A program made the position numbers and the translations under genes. A DNA stretch of 62,603 bases. Origin: Variovorax gracilis. Lineage in GTDB: Bacteria; Pseudomonadota; Gammaproteobacteria; Burkholderiales; Burkholderiaceae_C. Positions 32,901 to 40,781 of this stretch are shown here, piece after piece. The notes below the pieces were generated by a model. That model was not told the origin of the DNA, did no database searches, and saw only the letters and a program-made list of their open reading frames with translations. Each line of letters begins with the position of its first letter. Within the stretch, counting starts at the first letter, position 1. The stretch lies in NCBI RefSeq assembly GCF_030317115.1, contig NZ_JASZYF010000033.1, forward strand, positions 1-62,603, in the 5' to 3' direction.

Positions 32901-34499
32901 CTGCATCGGGATGAAGCCGTTGCCCTGCAGGTCTTCGAAGAGAAAGGCGCGCAGGTGCTGCAGGTAGTGGCGGCCGAGCACGGCGCGCGTGCTGTAGCTG
33001 GACGAGACCGCGTCGGTGCGCATCACGTCAGCGAGGTCGCCGTCGGGATCGGCCGGCTGCCGGCGGCCGACGCGCGCGGCGTCTCCCAACTGCGGACGCC
33101 AGGCGCCGTCGCGCAGTTGCTGCAACACGTTCCGCAGCCAGAGATCGCGCGCGAAAGCGCCCTCCTCGCCCGTGCGCGGAAGCCACTCGTCGAGGGAAGT
33201 CACGGGGAGGAAGCCGTAGGGCTGGCGGCCCACGCGCAGGCTGGGGTATGGCCCTGCGCTGCGCACGTGATCGAGGAAATGGGCGCGCGCCCACGCGATG
33301 TGATCGGGCGTGAGGCCGCTGCCGTCCGGCCCTGCCAGGTTGTTCAGGAAGTAGCCCCAGCCCGCCGGCCATAGCGCGTTGTTCATCGCCCGCATGTCGG
33401 TGTCCTGCTGCCCGGCCGCCATCGGCAGCCGGCCGAGCACCGGCGCTACCTGCGCGGCGGGCAGGCCCAGTGCCGCGCCGAGCCGCACGGCATTCGATGC
33501 GGCGGCGAGCGTCGACGGATCGAAAGCCACCTCGCTGGCGAAGCTCTGCACGCGGCCGGGGTCGGACGAGTCGTAGCCGGCCCGGCGGTCGGCCGAATTG
33601 TTGGTCGGCGTGCCGGTGCGCAGGAATTCGGCGCCATCGGTGTAGTGATGTGCGTCGAGCAGCGAGGCCAGCTGGGCCGCGGTGTCCGCTGCGTTGGTCG
33701 ACGCGGTCCCGAGCACGAACAGGCTGTCGAGGCCCGCGGCCAGCACCTGCGCCGGAATCGCGATGCGCATGGCCATCCCGGCTCTCTCGGCTTCGTCGAA
33801 ATCCACCATCCAGCGCATGCCTGCGTCGACGGCGAGTTGGTCGTCAGGCACCTCCACCACCGGCGCCTGCGGATCGGGCCCCGTCGCCAGCGGGCGTCGA
33901 ATGTCGCTGCCGCTCACCGCGATCACCGGCAGGCCGCCCGACTGCACGATGGCGATCCAGCGGTCCGGGAGCAGCCGGGCGATCGGCGCGCGCCGCCATG
34001 CGGCATCCTTGCCATCGGAGACCACCGGCACATCCGGCCATTGCGGTGCGTCCGGCAAGGGGTCGGCCGCGGGCACCGCCGCCTTCGGACGCTGGGCCGA
34101 ATTGCGAGGCTCCAGCACCCGCGCGATCCACGCCGCGCGCGCGGCACCGAAGCGATCGGCCAGTTGCCGCCACGCATCCGCGCGCGCGGTCGCGTCGGGG
34201 CCTGCGTGCCAGTCCTGCTCCCAGTAGTGCCGTCCCCACTCCTGTTCGCCCGGCAGCAGTTCGGGCTCATGGGAGTCGAGGTGGATCTTGTCGGGATAGA
34301 TGCGCACCCGCAGTACGCTGCTGCCGTCGGGCTGCGCGAAGAAACGCGTTTCCAGCCGCACGGGCAGCAGCGCCAGCGGCCGGTCGCCCGGGCACAGCGT
34401 GTCGCCCATCAGCGCCGGCAACTGCGGATGGGCCGCGGCGGCGAGCGTCAGGTTGCTCCTGAAGAAGGCGGCGGCGGAGAAGCCTGGGGCGGTTGCCAT
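29970..34499 (-). CDS. Giant uncharacterised protein (1509 aa) of the five-gene system
   Basis: The largest protein in the window, without signal peptide or transmembrane segments. The N-terminus reads LALLPVRLETRFFAQ, then RVRIYPDKIHLDSHEPELLPGEQEWGRHYWEQDW, a segment I recall from unnamed large bacterial proteins. The middle is long, mixed alpha/beta and aromatic-rich (GRHYLQHLRAFLFEDLQGNGFIPMQEAI; VRVGRQPYGFLPV-like LRVGRQPYGFLPVTSLDEWL). From about residue 1080 it is Ala/Leu-rich and helical (LTLLDVLEQARAAQRLLSNARG; ALNAAHKALDALVKKGA), suggesting coiled coil. No catalytic signature was recognised. ATG at 34499 is 8 bp after the 932-aa gene's stop; the frame continues open upstream only as an overlap with that gene. 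Role unknown; size suggests a structural scaffold. Confidence 0.85.
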   Translation of the reverse strand: MATAPGFSAAAFFRSNLTLAAAAHPQLPALMGDTLCPGDRPLALLPVRLETRFFAQPDGSSVLRVRIYPDKIHLDSHEPELLPGEQEWGRHYWEQDWHAGPDATARADAWRQLADRFGAARAAWIARVLEPRNSAQRPKAAVPAADPLPDAPQWPDVPVVSDGKDAAWRRAPIARLLPDRWIAIVQSGGLPVIAVSGSDIRRPLATGPDPQAPVVEVPDDQLAVDAGMRWMVDFDEAERAGMAMRIAIPAQVLAAGLDSLFVLGTASTNAADTAAQLASLLDAHHYTDGAEFLRTGTPTNNSADRRAGYDSSDPGRVQSFASEVAFDPSTLAAASNAVRLGAALGLPAAQVAPVLGRLPMAAGQQDTDMRAMNNALWPAGWGYFLNNLAGPDGSGLTPDHIAWARAHFLDHVRSAGPYPSLRVGRQPYGFLPVTSLDEWLPRTGEEGAFARDLWLRNVLQQLRDGAWRPQLGDAARVGRRQPADPDGDLADVMRTDAVSSSYSTRAVLGRHYLQHLRAFLFEDLQGNGFIPMQEAIATGLLQRLGFPWRPRLTRSVFADLAYDVTSPLVQAGEVSPWRKLEPDYIGALLAAPGIEALIALRPDPVNPDSTSPLLQTLLRHALLRELAEATALIAAGLPGNDAAALLRDPELIDLVTGATPTLTWKRQLDLHVPPMTGENTIRQFLDSASSFEHPALASLGAFRDSLDWLRALDSEALQLLMQGTLDLSSHRLDAWITSFASKRLASMRAEAPQGVYAGGYGWVENLRPTPAASAAPVASPAGEPGPLFASPNDSGFIHAPSMTHAAAAALLRNAHLGPTGVPKEEGAFAIDLTSRRVREASQLLEGVRQGQPLGALLGYRFERSLHDLSLDRFIAPLRDFAPLVAGKLEVKTQPLEAIAANNVVDGLVLHSRWRDDGRPVNALLVQAGASADELEKMVRELNALGDAIDGLGDALTAEAAYQMARGNTSRIASTLAAIAHGDAPAPELEAARIPRSGIALTHRLLALWSGKPTATTGWAAASTSARASAEPMLNAWAARLLGDPRKVRCAVERIDGVSGAVMETRVLRLGDLQLAPLDVVYGVETVAGPRRADTAPDDIEQRLLYLARHQEGGFAPQATLRIQHARPADLAGAELTLLDVLEQARAAQRLLSNARGADAEDLNPPERAGTGALDLVELEARAVKAENALNAAHKALDALVKKGAASTSDALRAAMLKLGSFGLSPAVPAVAAGDDAPTREALLQQSAALLKQARTRLDQGATLRAVAAPSEPRVRRDRLSERMRAVFGAAFVVLPRFTCDSAAAAELASAVAATAVAQGGDPLAAHTWFTRSARVRDPVARLAACLRGAEVLNTGERLNLRVAQLPYVDGERWVGLPCAPDAEPPSGKLSLVLQVPATLDTALPLCGLAVDEWVEVVPSRRETTAITFQYNPPDACAPQSVLLAMPPVPDETWTIARLHRVLAETLDLAKLRAIDAEALAGTAQYLPALYLAFNAKDDVVSTDAAPLTR

Positions 34500-34507
34500 G
34501 GCGTCGC

Positions 34508-37306
34508 TCAGTGCTTGACGAGTTGCGATGCATGGATCGCGATGCGCACCGGCAACTGCCGCACGATGCCGGCCATGTGCGCGCCGTTGCGCCCCCATTG
34601 CAGGCCATCCAGCGGCAGTCCCGCCGGCGGGCCGCCCGAAACCCCCAGATGGCTGGCGCCACCCGTCGGCGTGTCTTCGTCGAGACCGAAGCGCGGCTCC
34701 GTCGGGTGCTCCTGGATCACGATGTAGTGGCCGGCGCTTCCGTCGGCGCCGGTCGCGTGCGCCGCCGTGAAGTCGAAACCGAAGAAGGAGACGTCCGGCT
34801 GCATGCTCCCGCTGAAGGCCGGCTGCACTTCGGCCCCGGCATCTTCGCTCGGCGAGCGCACGCCGTTGGCATCCACCACGCCCGGCACGGCGTAGACGAT
34901 GGCGTTGGGATAGCGCTTCAGCAGCGCGCTGCGCATCAGCATCACGAACTGCTCCCGCACCGGCGCGGTGGCCGGGTCGGCCAACGGGCGATCGGCCCAC
35001 AGGTGCAAGGGGCCGATGTCGGGACGGGGGGCAGGCGCGCCGCGCACGTCCCAGAACTGGTCGAAGCAGGTGCCGCGCTGGTCTGTCGGGAAGCCGCGCC
35101 ACAGCAGTTCGCGCGCCATCTCCACGTTGAGGCCGACCATGTAGGCCTCAACGAAGCGGCGGTTGGTCTTGAGGCCGATCACGCTGTCGGGCAGCACGGT
35201 TTGCAGGCCGGGCAGCAGCAGGTCTTGCGACAGGTCGCGCAGCGGCTCGTACATGGGCTGGCGGAAAGTCGGCGCGGCCATGATGGTGTCGATGCCCACC
35301 GCGGCGCTCGCGGGCGTGTCGACCGGCGCCACCGCGCCGGCGCCGACCGAGACCATGGCACGCGCCACCGCCACGAGCGTCTGGCGCGGGCGGGTCTGTG
35401 CCAGCACCGTCGCCTTCAGCTCATCCATCGCCATGCCGGCCGCCGGAGCGAAGATCCGCTTGAAGCGGCCGGGGTCGATGCGGCCCAGGTGCTCGCTCGC
35501 GGCGAGCCGGAACTCATGCGCCGACGGGCTGTCGGGCATCAGGATCATCACGGAGATGGCCGGCACGTTGATCGGCGCGCCCTCGGGCATGACCTGGAAG
35601 TTGGGTCGCCCGACCAGTCCGTCGATCAGCGTCTTCGTTACATCGCGGTAGGGGCGGATGTTGGCGTTCGGCAGCCGGACGCGCACCGCATCCACGGTGG
35701 CCTGATCGGTCGCGGCCGGCGCGGAGAAGGTCATGCCGAGGTTGAGCTTCGCCACCCATGTCATGGTGGTCGAGCGCGTCAGGCCCTGCGCGGCGATGCG
35801 CCGAGTGAAGGGACCGCGCTCCCGTCCGATGCGGCGCATCGCAGGACTGGTGGCCGCGAGCGGCAACGCCCTGCCCTCCATGCGCGCCACCAGCGTGCGC
35901 GGCGCCGTCTCGTCGGCAGCGATGGTGCGGATGCGCGCGAAGGCCGGCGAGCCGATCCGCAGCAGCGTCTCCGCGCCGAGGTTCGCGAAGTGCCGCGCAT
36001 GCAGGCTGGTGCCGACGGCCAGGCTCAGTTGCAGTTGCCGCATCCGCTGGTTGGCGCGCTGCAGGTCGGCGGCCTGCTCCCAGGCTGCGGCCATCAGCGG
36101 CTCCTGGTGCTCCTGGACCACCCGCGTGCCAAAGGCTGCCACGGTTCGCGAACGCGGATCGAGGTTGAGCTGGTCCAGCCATCGAGGAATGCCGCGCGCC
36201 ACGATCGCGCGTGCGGCATGCCAGCGGCCATAGACCGGCGGCGCGAGCAGCGGATCGGCGTCCGGGTCGGCAACTTCGCTCAGGCCCGGCGCGTTGACGA
36301 TGTCGGCCAGCGCGGTCTGGAAGGGCTTGGCGCTTTCCTCTGCCCAAGGCGCCGGCGCGTCGGGTGTCTCCATCGGCAGCAGCGCGCCTTCGAGGCCCAG
36401 CTCGACATGCGGCGGGAACTCCGCCGGCAGGCCGAAGCCCGGCTGGGCGATGTCGATGGGCCTGCGCCCCAGCCCCTCGGGCACCGGCTGTGGCTTGAGC
36501 CGGCGCACCAGCGATTCGAAATCGCCGCCCGGACCGGTGCGGAACTCCCAGTGGTGGTAGACCGGAAGCAGGAAAGGCAGCTTCTGCGCCGGTGTCCATG
36601 CCGGCGCGAGCGCGTTGGCCGCGACCAGCTCGGTGTCCGCGACGGGCAAGCCCAGCCCCGCCTTGCGCCCGAGCTCGAAGGCCGGTACCACGCAGGCGAT
36701 GTAGTCGGTGTCGGCGCGGAGGATGCGCGGACAAAGCAGGCGCGACAGCGACAGGGCCGGCGAACCCGCGAGCGCGCTCCCGACCTGCGCCGCGTCGGCC
36801 GCCGCAGCCTGCGCATGCGCCCACGCCCAGCTATCGACGAGATCAGGCAGCTCGGCGGCGATGCTCGCGGGCGCGGCGATCTGCAGCGCGGTGCATGGCG
36901 CATCCACCGTCGGACCGATCGACACGCCCTCCTGCTTGCGCACGACGACCAGGCACAGCCATGGCCGCAGCTTGCCCGTGGCATCGGCACGGGCCGGCGT
37001 GAAGAGCCAGGGGAAGTCGGGCCGGTCGAACTCGATGGCCGCAAAGTAGTTGGGCTCGAAGTCGATGCTGCCCGGCCGCGGATCTCGCCGCACGATCTGG
37101 TTGGCGTCGATGCCCACGACGTCGGCCGGTCCGCGCAGCCGCACCGTCACCGGTGGCGCGGCGCTGCCGTTGACCGACAGCACGGCGGACAGTTCGGCCA
37201 CCGCATGCTGGCCCGCGCCGAGCGAATCGGCCGTGCTGATGCTCGCGGCCGCGCCCTGGCGCACCCAGGGCAGAAGGCTCAGGTTGGCGGCGGGACCGGA
37301 TGGCAT
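34508..37306 (-). CDS. Large uncharacterised protein (932 aa) of the five-gene system
   Basis: 932 aa, without signal peptide or membrane helices. It begins MPSGPAANLSLLPWVRQG and includes a beta-rich N-terminal part with PWLCLVVVRKQEGVSIG and LPVYHHWEFRTGPGGDFESLVRRLKP. A central stretch follows (HARHFANLGAETLLRIGSPAFARI; RSTTMTWVAKLNLGMTF), and a C-terminal region resembles a jelly-roll or receptor-like domain (YIVIQEHPTEPRFGLDED; HLGVSGGPPAGLPLDGLQWGRNGAHMAG). No catalytic motif is evident. ATG at 37306 has a strong AGGAG eight bases upstream and lies 22 bp after the DUF6603-like gene, which settles the start. Function is unknown. Confidence 0.87.
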   Translation of the reverse strand: MPSGPAANLSLLPWVRQGAAASISTADSLGAGQHAVAELSAVLSVNGSAAPPVTVRLRGPADVVGIDANQIVRRDPRPGSIDFEPNYFAAIEFDRPDFPWLFTPARADATGKLRPWLCLVVVRKQEGVSIGPTVDAPCTALQIAAPASIAAELPDLVDSWAWAHAQAAAADAAQVGSALAGSPALSLSRLLCPRILRADTDYIACVVPAFELGRKAGLGLPVADTELVAANALAPAWTPAQKLPFLLPVYHHWEFRTGPGGDFESLVRRLKPQPVPEGLGRRPIDIAQPGFGLPAEFPPHVELGLEGALLPMETPDAPAPWAEESAKPFQTALADIVNAPGLSEVADPDADPLLAPPVYGRWHAARAIVARGIPRWLDQLNLDPRSRTVAAFGTRVVQEHQEPLMAAAWEQAADLQRANQRMRQLQLSLAVGTSLHARHFANLGAETLLRIGSPAFARIRTIAADETAPRTLVARMEGRALPLAATSPAMRRIGRERGPFTRRIAAQGLTRSTTMTWVAKLNLGMTFSAPAATDQATVDAVRVRLPNANIRPYRDVTKTLIDGLVGRPNFQVMPEGAPINVPAISVMILMPDSPSAHEFRLAASEHLGRIDPGRFKRIFAPAAGMAMDELKATVLAQTRPRQTLVAVARAMVSVGAGAVAPVDTPASAAVGIDTIMAAPTFRQPMYEPLRDLSQDLLLPGLQTVLPDSVIGLKTNRRFVEAYMVGLNVEMARELLWRGFPTDQRGTCFDQFWDVRGAPAPRPDIGPLHLWADRPLADPATAPVREQFVMLMRSALLKRYPNAIVYAVPGVVDANGVRSPSEDAGAEVQPAFSGSMQPDVSFFGFDFTAAHATGADGSAGHYIVIQEHPTEPRFGLDEDTPTGGASHLGVSGGPPAGLPLDGLQWGRNGAHMAGIVRQLPVRIAIHASQLVKH

Positions 37307-37328
37307 CGATCGTCTCCTGCTGCGTTCG

Positions 37329-40300
37329 CTAGCCCTGCAGCTCGTGCAGCGGCACCACCTGCCACCGTGCGCCGCCGCGGTTGAGCGTGTCGAGCGCGGC
37401 ACGGTACTCGCTCCAGGTCCGCAGGCCCGCATCGACCGGCGGGGGTGCGCCGTCGGCCAGCGGAACGATGGCCCAGCGGGGTGCTTCGACCTCCACGGCC
37501 TGGGCGGGCTCGGCTTCGAACTCCTCGCCACGGCGGAAGCGCGCCAGGCCAATGGCCCGCACCGGCGCGCGCGCCGCGGCGCCGGTGCGGCTGTGGAAGC
37601 GCAGTTGCGCGAAGCTCATGACGAACGGCGGCGCGGGCGGCTTGGGCGGCGCGCTCATGTCGTCGATCACGATCGGCTCGTACTTCAAGGGCGCCGCGAC
37701 GACTTCCGCCGCATCGAAGCTCACCGATTCGCTTCCGAACACCACGCCCGCGTCCATCTGCTCGAAGGACGGGCCCGCGAGCTTCTCGTCGTCGCTCATG
37801 GCAAAGAACTGCGCGGGGGCGAACTGGTCGCGAACGGCGTCCGTACCTTGCGGCTGCGAGTTCAGCGTGGCCGTGACCGTGAAGCGCCGGGCGCCTGCCA
37901 CGGGTGCACCGCCGAAGGAATCGACGTCGCGCGAGGTGTTCAGCGGCACCACCTGCTGCCTGACGACCAGGCGCCCGAGCGGATCGAGCACGATGGCAGC
38001 GCTGCCCCCGCCCGTCGCGGCAAGCTTGCGCAGCGCCACGCCGTGGCTCGCATGCGCAGGGCCCAGCGTGGTCCAGCTCTGCGGCGTGGCGAGTGCCTTC
38101 TTCAACTCCGCGAGCACGTCCACGGCGGGCGGCAGCGGCGGCTTCTCGCCGTCGATCAGGGTCTTGTCGAAGCGCACCGTGAAGTCGCACCACAGGATCT
38201 CGAAGGAGGCCTTGCCGCTCACGCGCAGCGGCCGCGGGCCTTCGAGCTCGCCCTTGAGCGAGACCTTGAACAGATTGCTGGAGCCGCGCTTGAGCTGCAC
38301 CGAGGCATGGAACTCCGCGAGGAAATGCAGCGGGACGAACTGGATCAGCACGTCGTAGCCGATGTCTCCATCGACGCTGAAGCCATAGGCCGCCGCATGC
38401 AACTGCGCCCGCGCGCCGAATTGAAGGGTGTTGGACGTGATCGCGAAATAGGCGTCGCAGGTGATCCGCGGGTTGTCGCCCGAGCTGAGCGCGATGGCGA
38501 TGCGGTCGAGCTTGGGCAGGTTGGCCGGCGGTGCGAAGCGCGGGTTCAGGCCGCCCACCGCCAGCACGAACCCCGCGCCCGGCCCGGAGGTCCAGCGCGC
38601 GCGCAACGCCATCGCGCCGGTCAGCGCGAACTTGTGCACCAGCCGCGAATCGACGAGCACGGCATCGATGGAGGCGGTGCCTTCGTCGAAGTCGAGCACG
38701 CCCATCGCATCGAGGTTCAGACGCACGAGGTCGTTGTCGCGCGAGGGCAGCATGGAGCTGATGCGCCCCAGCACCAGCAGGCGCGAGCGCGCGCCGAACT
38801 GCAGGATCAGCGCTAGGTCCAGCAGCACCAGCGTGGGCGTGGCCCAGCCGATGCGCGCGAGGATGCCGAGCAGGTAGCTGCCGCGCAGTGCCGGGAAGGC
38901 ACTGGCGAGCGAGCGGATGATGGCCGGCGCATTGGCGACCGGATTGCGCGGGAACAGCAGCGTGCCCAGCGTGTCGTTCTTCAGCCCCGCGCGCAGCACG
39001 TCCTGGTCGAAGGTGCGGTTGACCGCCACCATGCCGCCGATGCCCTGGAGCGTGAAGCCCATGCCCAGCGGGATCGGCCGGAAGTCCTCGGCGGTGATGA
39101 AGATGATCATCGAGAAGCCCGGCCTGCCATCGGGCATCTGCGTTGCGATCAGGCCGAAGGCCTTGAGCGTGATGGTCTCGTGCAGCGACAGCTGCATCAC
39201 GCCTGCGTAGAGCTTCTGCGCCTCGTCGTGGAACAGGAAGCCGCCGCCCGTGAGAACACCGCTCGCTTCCACCGACAGGCCGACGCCGCTGGGCGGCTTG
39301 AAACGGAGTTCGAGGTTCGCGACGCCGAGGTTCCCGCCCGAAGGCGGGAAGCTCAGCAGGCCGGCGATGCCGATGCGATCGAGCACCGCGGTCAAGGGTC
39401 CGATCGAGGCCGACACACTCGCCGACACCTCGGCGGCCACGTCGGCATCCTGCGGCCGCAAGGCCAGCGTCAGGGCCGAGAGCGTCACGCCGCCGAAGGA
39501 AAGGCCGACCGGCACCGAGGCTTCGAGCGCCGCGCTGCCGCGCAGGGTCAGGCCCTTGTCGCTGGACCACGCGATGCCGAGATCGCCCTGGGCCTGCAGG
39601 CCGCCGGACGGCAGGATGGCACTGAGGAAGCCATCGCCATCGCCGGCCGCGATGACCACCATCGCCTTCGTCACGTCGGCCGACACGGCCAGCGACGCGC
39701 GCGTTTCCGACAGCGCGACTTCGAGGCCGAGCCGCGCGCCGCCGACTTCGATGCGCGCGCCCTCGGGCTGCCCGATGACGTAGGCCGGCAGCGCGTCGAC
39801 GGTCGCGAGGGTGGCCGACGCGCTCGCCTTCACCTCGACGGTGCCCGGGCTCGCGAGCAGCGTCACCCCATGACGGCCCCAGGCCACGACATCGATTCCC
39901 GCGGTGAGATCGGCCGCGATCTCCCAGGGACCGGCGCTCCCCCGCACGGCGATCGTGCCGAAGGGGCTGATGAGCAGGCCCAGGTCGCCCTGTTCCGCCG
40001 GCGACAGCGACAGCACGACGCCCGACTCTGCCGCCGCGCCGTAGAGCGGATCGTCCACGTACACGATCAGCGCATGGGCCATCAGCGGGCCGGCATCGCC
40101 CAGCGCCACGGCGTCGTCGGGATCGAAGCCGTAGCGGCAGGTCACGCCGAGCGAGCGCAGCAGGCGCAGGAGCCTCGGGAACAGCTTGTCGGCCATGGCA
40201 TGCGCGTCGGCCGCCGTCTGCATCGCGTTGCCGTACTCGGCGCGCAGCACGGCCATCGGGTCCTTCAGCAGCGACGGCAGGCGGTGGAGGTGCCAGCGGT

Positions 40301-40781
40301 CGAGCCGGTAGCTGTCACGCACCAGCCGGCCGCCCTGCACGAGCGGCGCGTTGCCCTCGCGCTCGTCGGCGGGTTCGAGCAGGGTCAGCAGCGCCGCCGC
40401 GGGCCTTGCGGCCGGGATGCGGCTTTCGAGAAAGGCCATCACCAGCAGGTCGACCAGTTCGCGGCCCAGGCCTTCGAGCGAGGCCAGCGGCCCCTGCTGT
40501 TCGAGACGACGCAAGGCTTCGAAGGCCTCGGCGGCCGCGTCGAGCACGGCGGCGATGGCATCGAACGAGGGCACCTCCTGCGCTGCGAGCGCATCGATGC
40601 GATGCCTCAGTTCCGCGACCGCCGCGAAGGCTTGCAGCAACGTGTTGCTGTCCGAGTCGGGTGGCACGCCGAGCTCGGCGAGCAGGCGCTGGAGAAAGGC
40701 CGGCTCTTCCGCCACCTGGATCACGGGGTCGAGCAGGCTTGCGAGGCCGCTCGCGAGCGAATCGAACAAACTGGCGCTCAT
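37329..40781 (-). CDS. Very large DUF6603-like beta-rich protein (1150 aa)
   Basis: 1150 aa. The first 200 residues are helical (LLDPVIQVAEEPAFLQRLLAELG; AAVLDAAAEAFEALRRLEQQGPLASLEGLG). Most of the rest is repetitive, beta-strand-rich and amphipathic: alternating short strands such as SVSASIGPLTAVLDRIGI, LELRFKPPSGVGLSVEASGV, GFSVDGDIGYDVLIQFVPLHFLAEFHASVQLKR. The pattern matches my recollection of DUF6603 proteins, which have no assigned function. No signal sequence is present, so an outer-membrane barrel is unlikely despite the strand pattern. The start codon overlaps the PhoD-like gene's stop (ATGA), so translation is coupled. The C-terminus ends near VVPLHELQG. Confidence 0.85.
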   Translation of the reverse strand: MSASLFDSLASGLASLLDPVIQVAEEPAFLQRLLAELGVPPDSDSNTLLQAFAAVAELRHRIDALAAQEVPSFDAIAAVLDAAAEAFEALRRLEQQGPLASLEGLGRELVDLLVMAFLESRIPAARPAAALLTLLEPADEREGNAPLVQGGRLVRDSYRLDRWHLHRLPSLLKDPMAVLRAEYGNAMQTAADAHAMADKLFPRLLRLLRSLGVTCRYGFDPDDAVALGDAGPLMAHALIVYVDDPLYGAAAESGVVLSLSPAEQGDLGLLISPFGTIAVRGSAGPWEIAADLTAGIDVVAWGRHGVTLLASPGTVEVKASASATLATVDALPAYVIGQPEGARIEVGGARLGLEVALSETRASLAVSADVTKAMVVIAAGDGDGFLSAILPSGGLQAQGDLGIAWSSDKGLTLRGSAALEASVPVGLSFGGVTLSALTLALRPQDADVAAEVSASVSASIGPLTAVLDRIGIAGLLSFPPSGGNLGVANLELRFKPPSGVGLSVEASGVLTGGGFLFHDEAQKLYAGVMQLSLHETITLKAFGLIATQMPDGRPGFSMIIFITAEDFRPIPLGMGFTLQGIGGMVAVNRTFDQDVLRAGLKNDTLGTLLFPRNPVANAPAIIRSLASAFPALRGSYLLGILARIGWATPTLVLLDLALILQFGARSRLLVLGRISSMLPSRDNDLVRLNLDAMGVLDFDEGTASIDAVLVDSRLVHKFALTGAMALRARWTSGPGAGFVLAVGGLNPRFAPPANLPKLDRIAIALSSGDNPRITCDAYFAITSNTLQFGARAQLHAAAYGFSVDGDIGYDVLIQFVPLHFLAEFHASVQLKRGSSNLFKVSLKGELEGPRPLRVSGKASFEILWCDFTVRFDKTLIDGEKPPLPPAVDVLAELKKALATPQSWTTLGPAHASHGVALRKLAATGGGSAAIVLDPLGRLVVRQQVVPLNTSRDVDSFGGAPVAGARRFTVTATLNSQPQGTDAVRDQFAPAQFFAMSDDEKLAGPSFEQMDAGVVFGSESVSFDAAEVVAAPLKYEPIVIDDMSAPPKPPAPPFVMSFAQLRFHSRTGAAARAPVRAIGLARFRRGEEFEAEPAQAVEVEAPRWAIVPLADGAPPPVDAGLRTWSEYRAALDTLNRGGARWQVVPLHELQG

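Noticed and set aside
34493..37384. 963-codon plus-strand open frame
   Set aside because: Antisense shadow of the 932-aa gene; Arg/His/Gln-rich translation with no recognisable motif.
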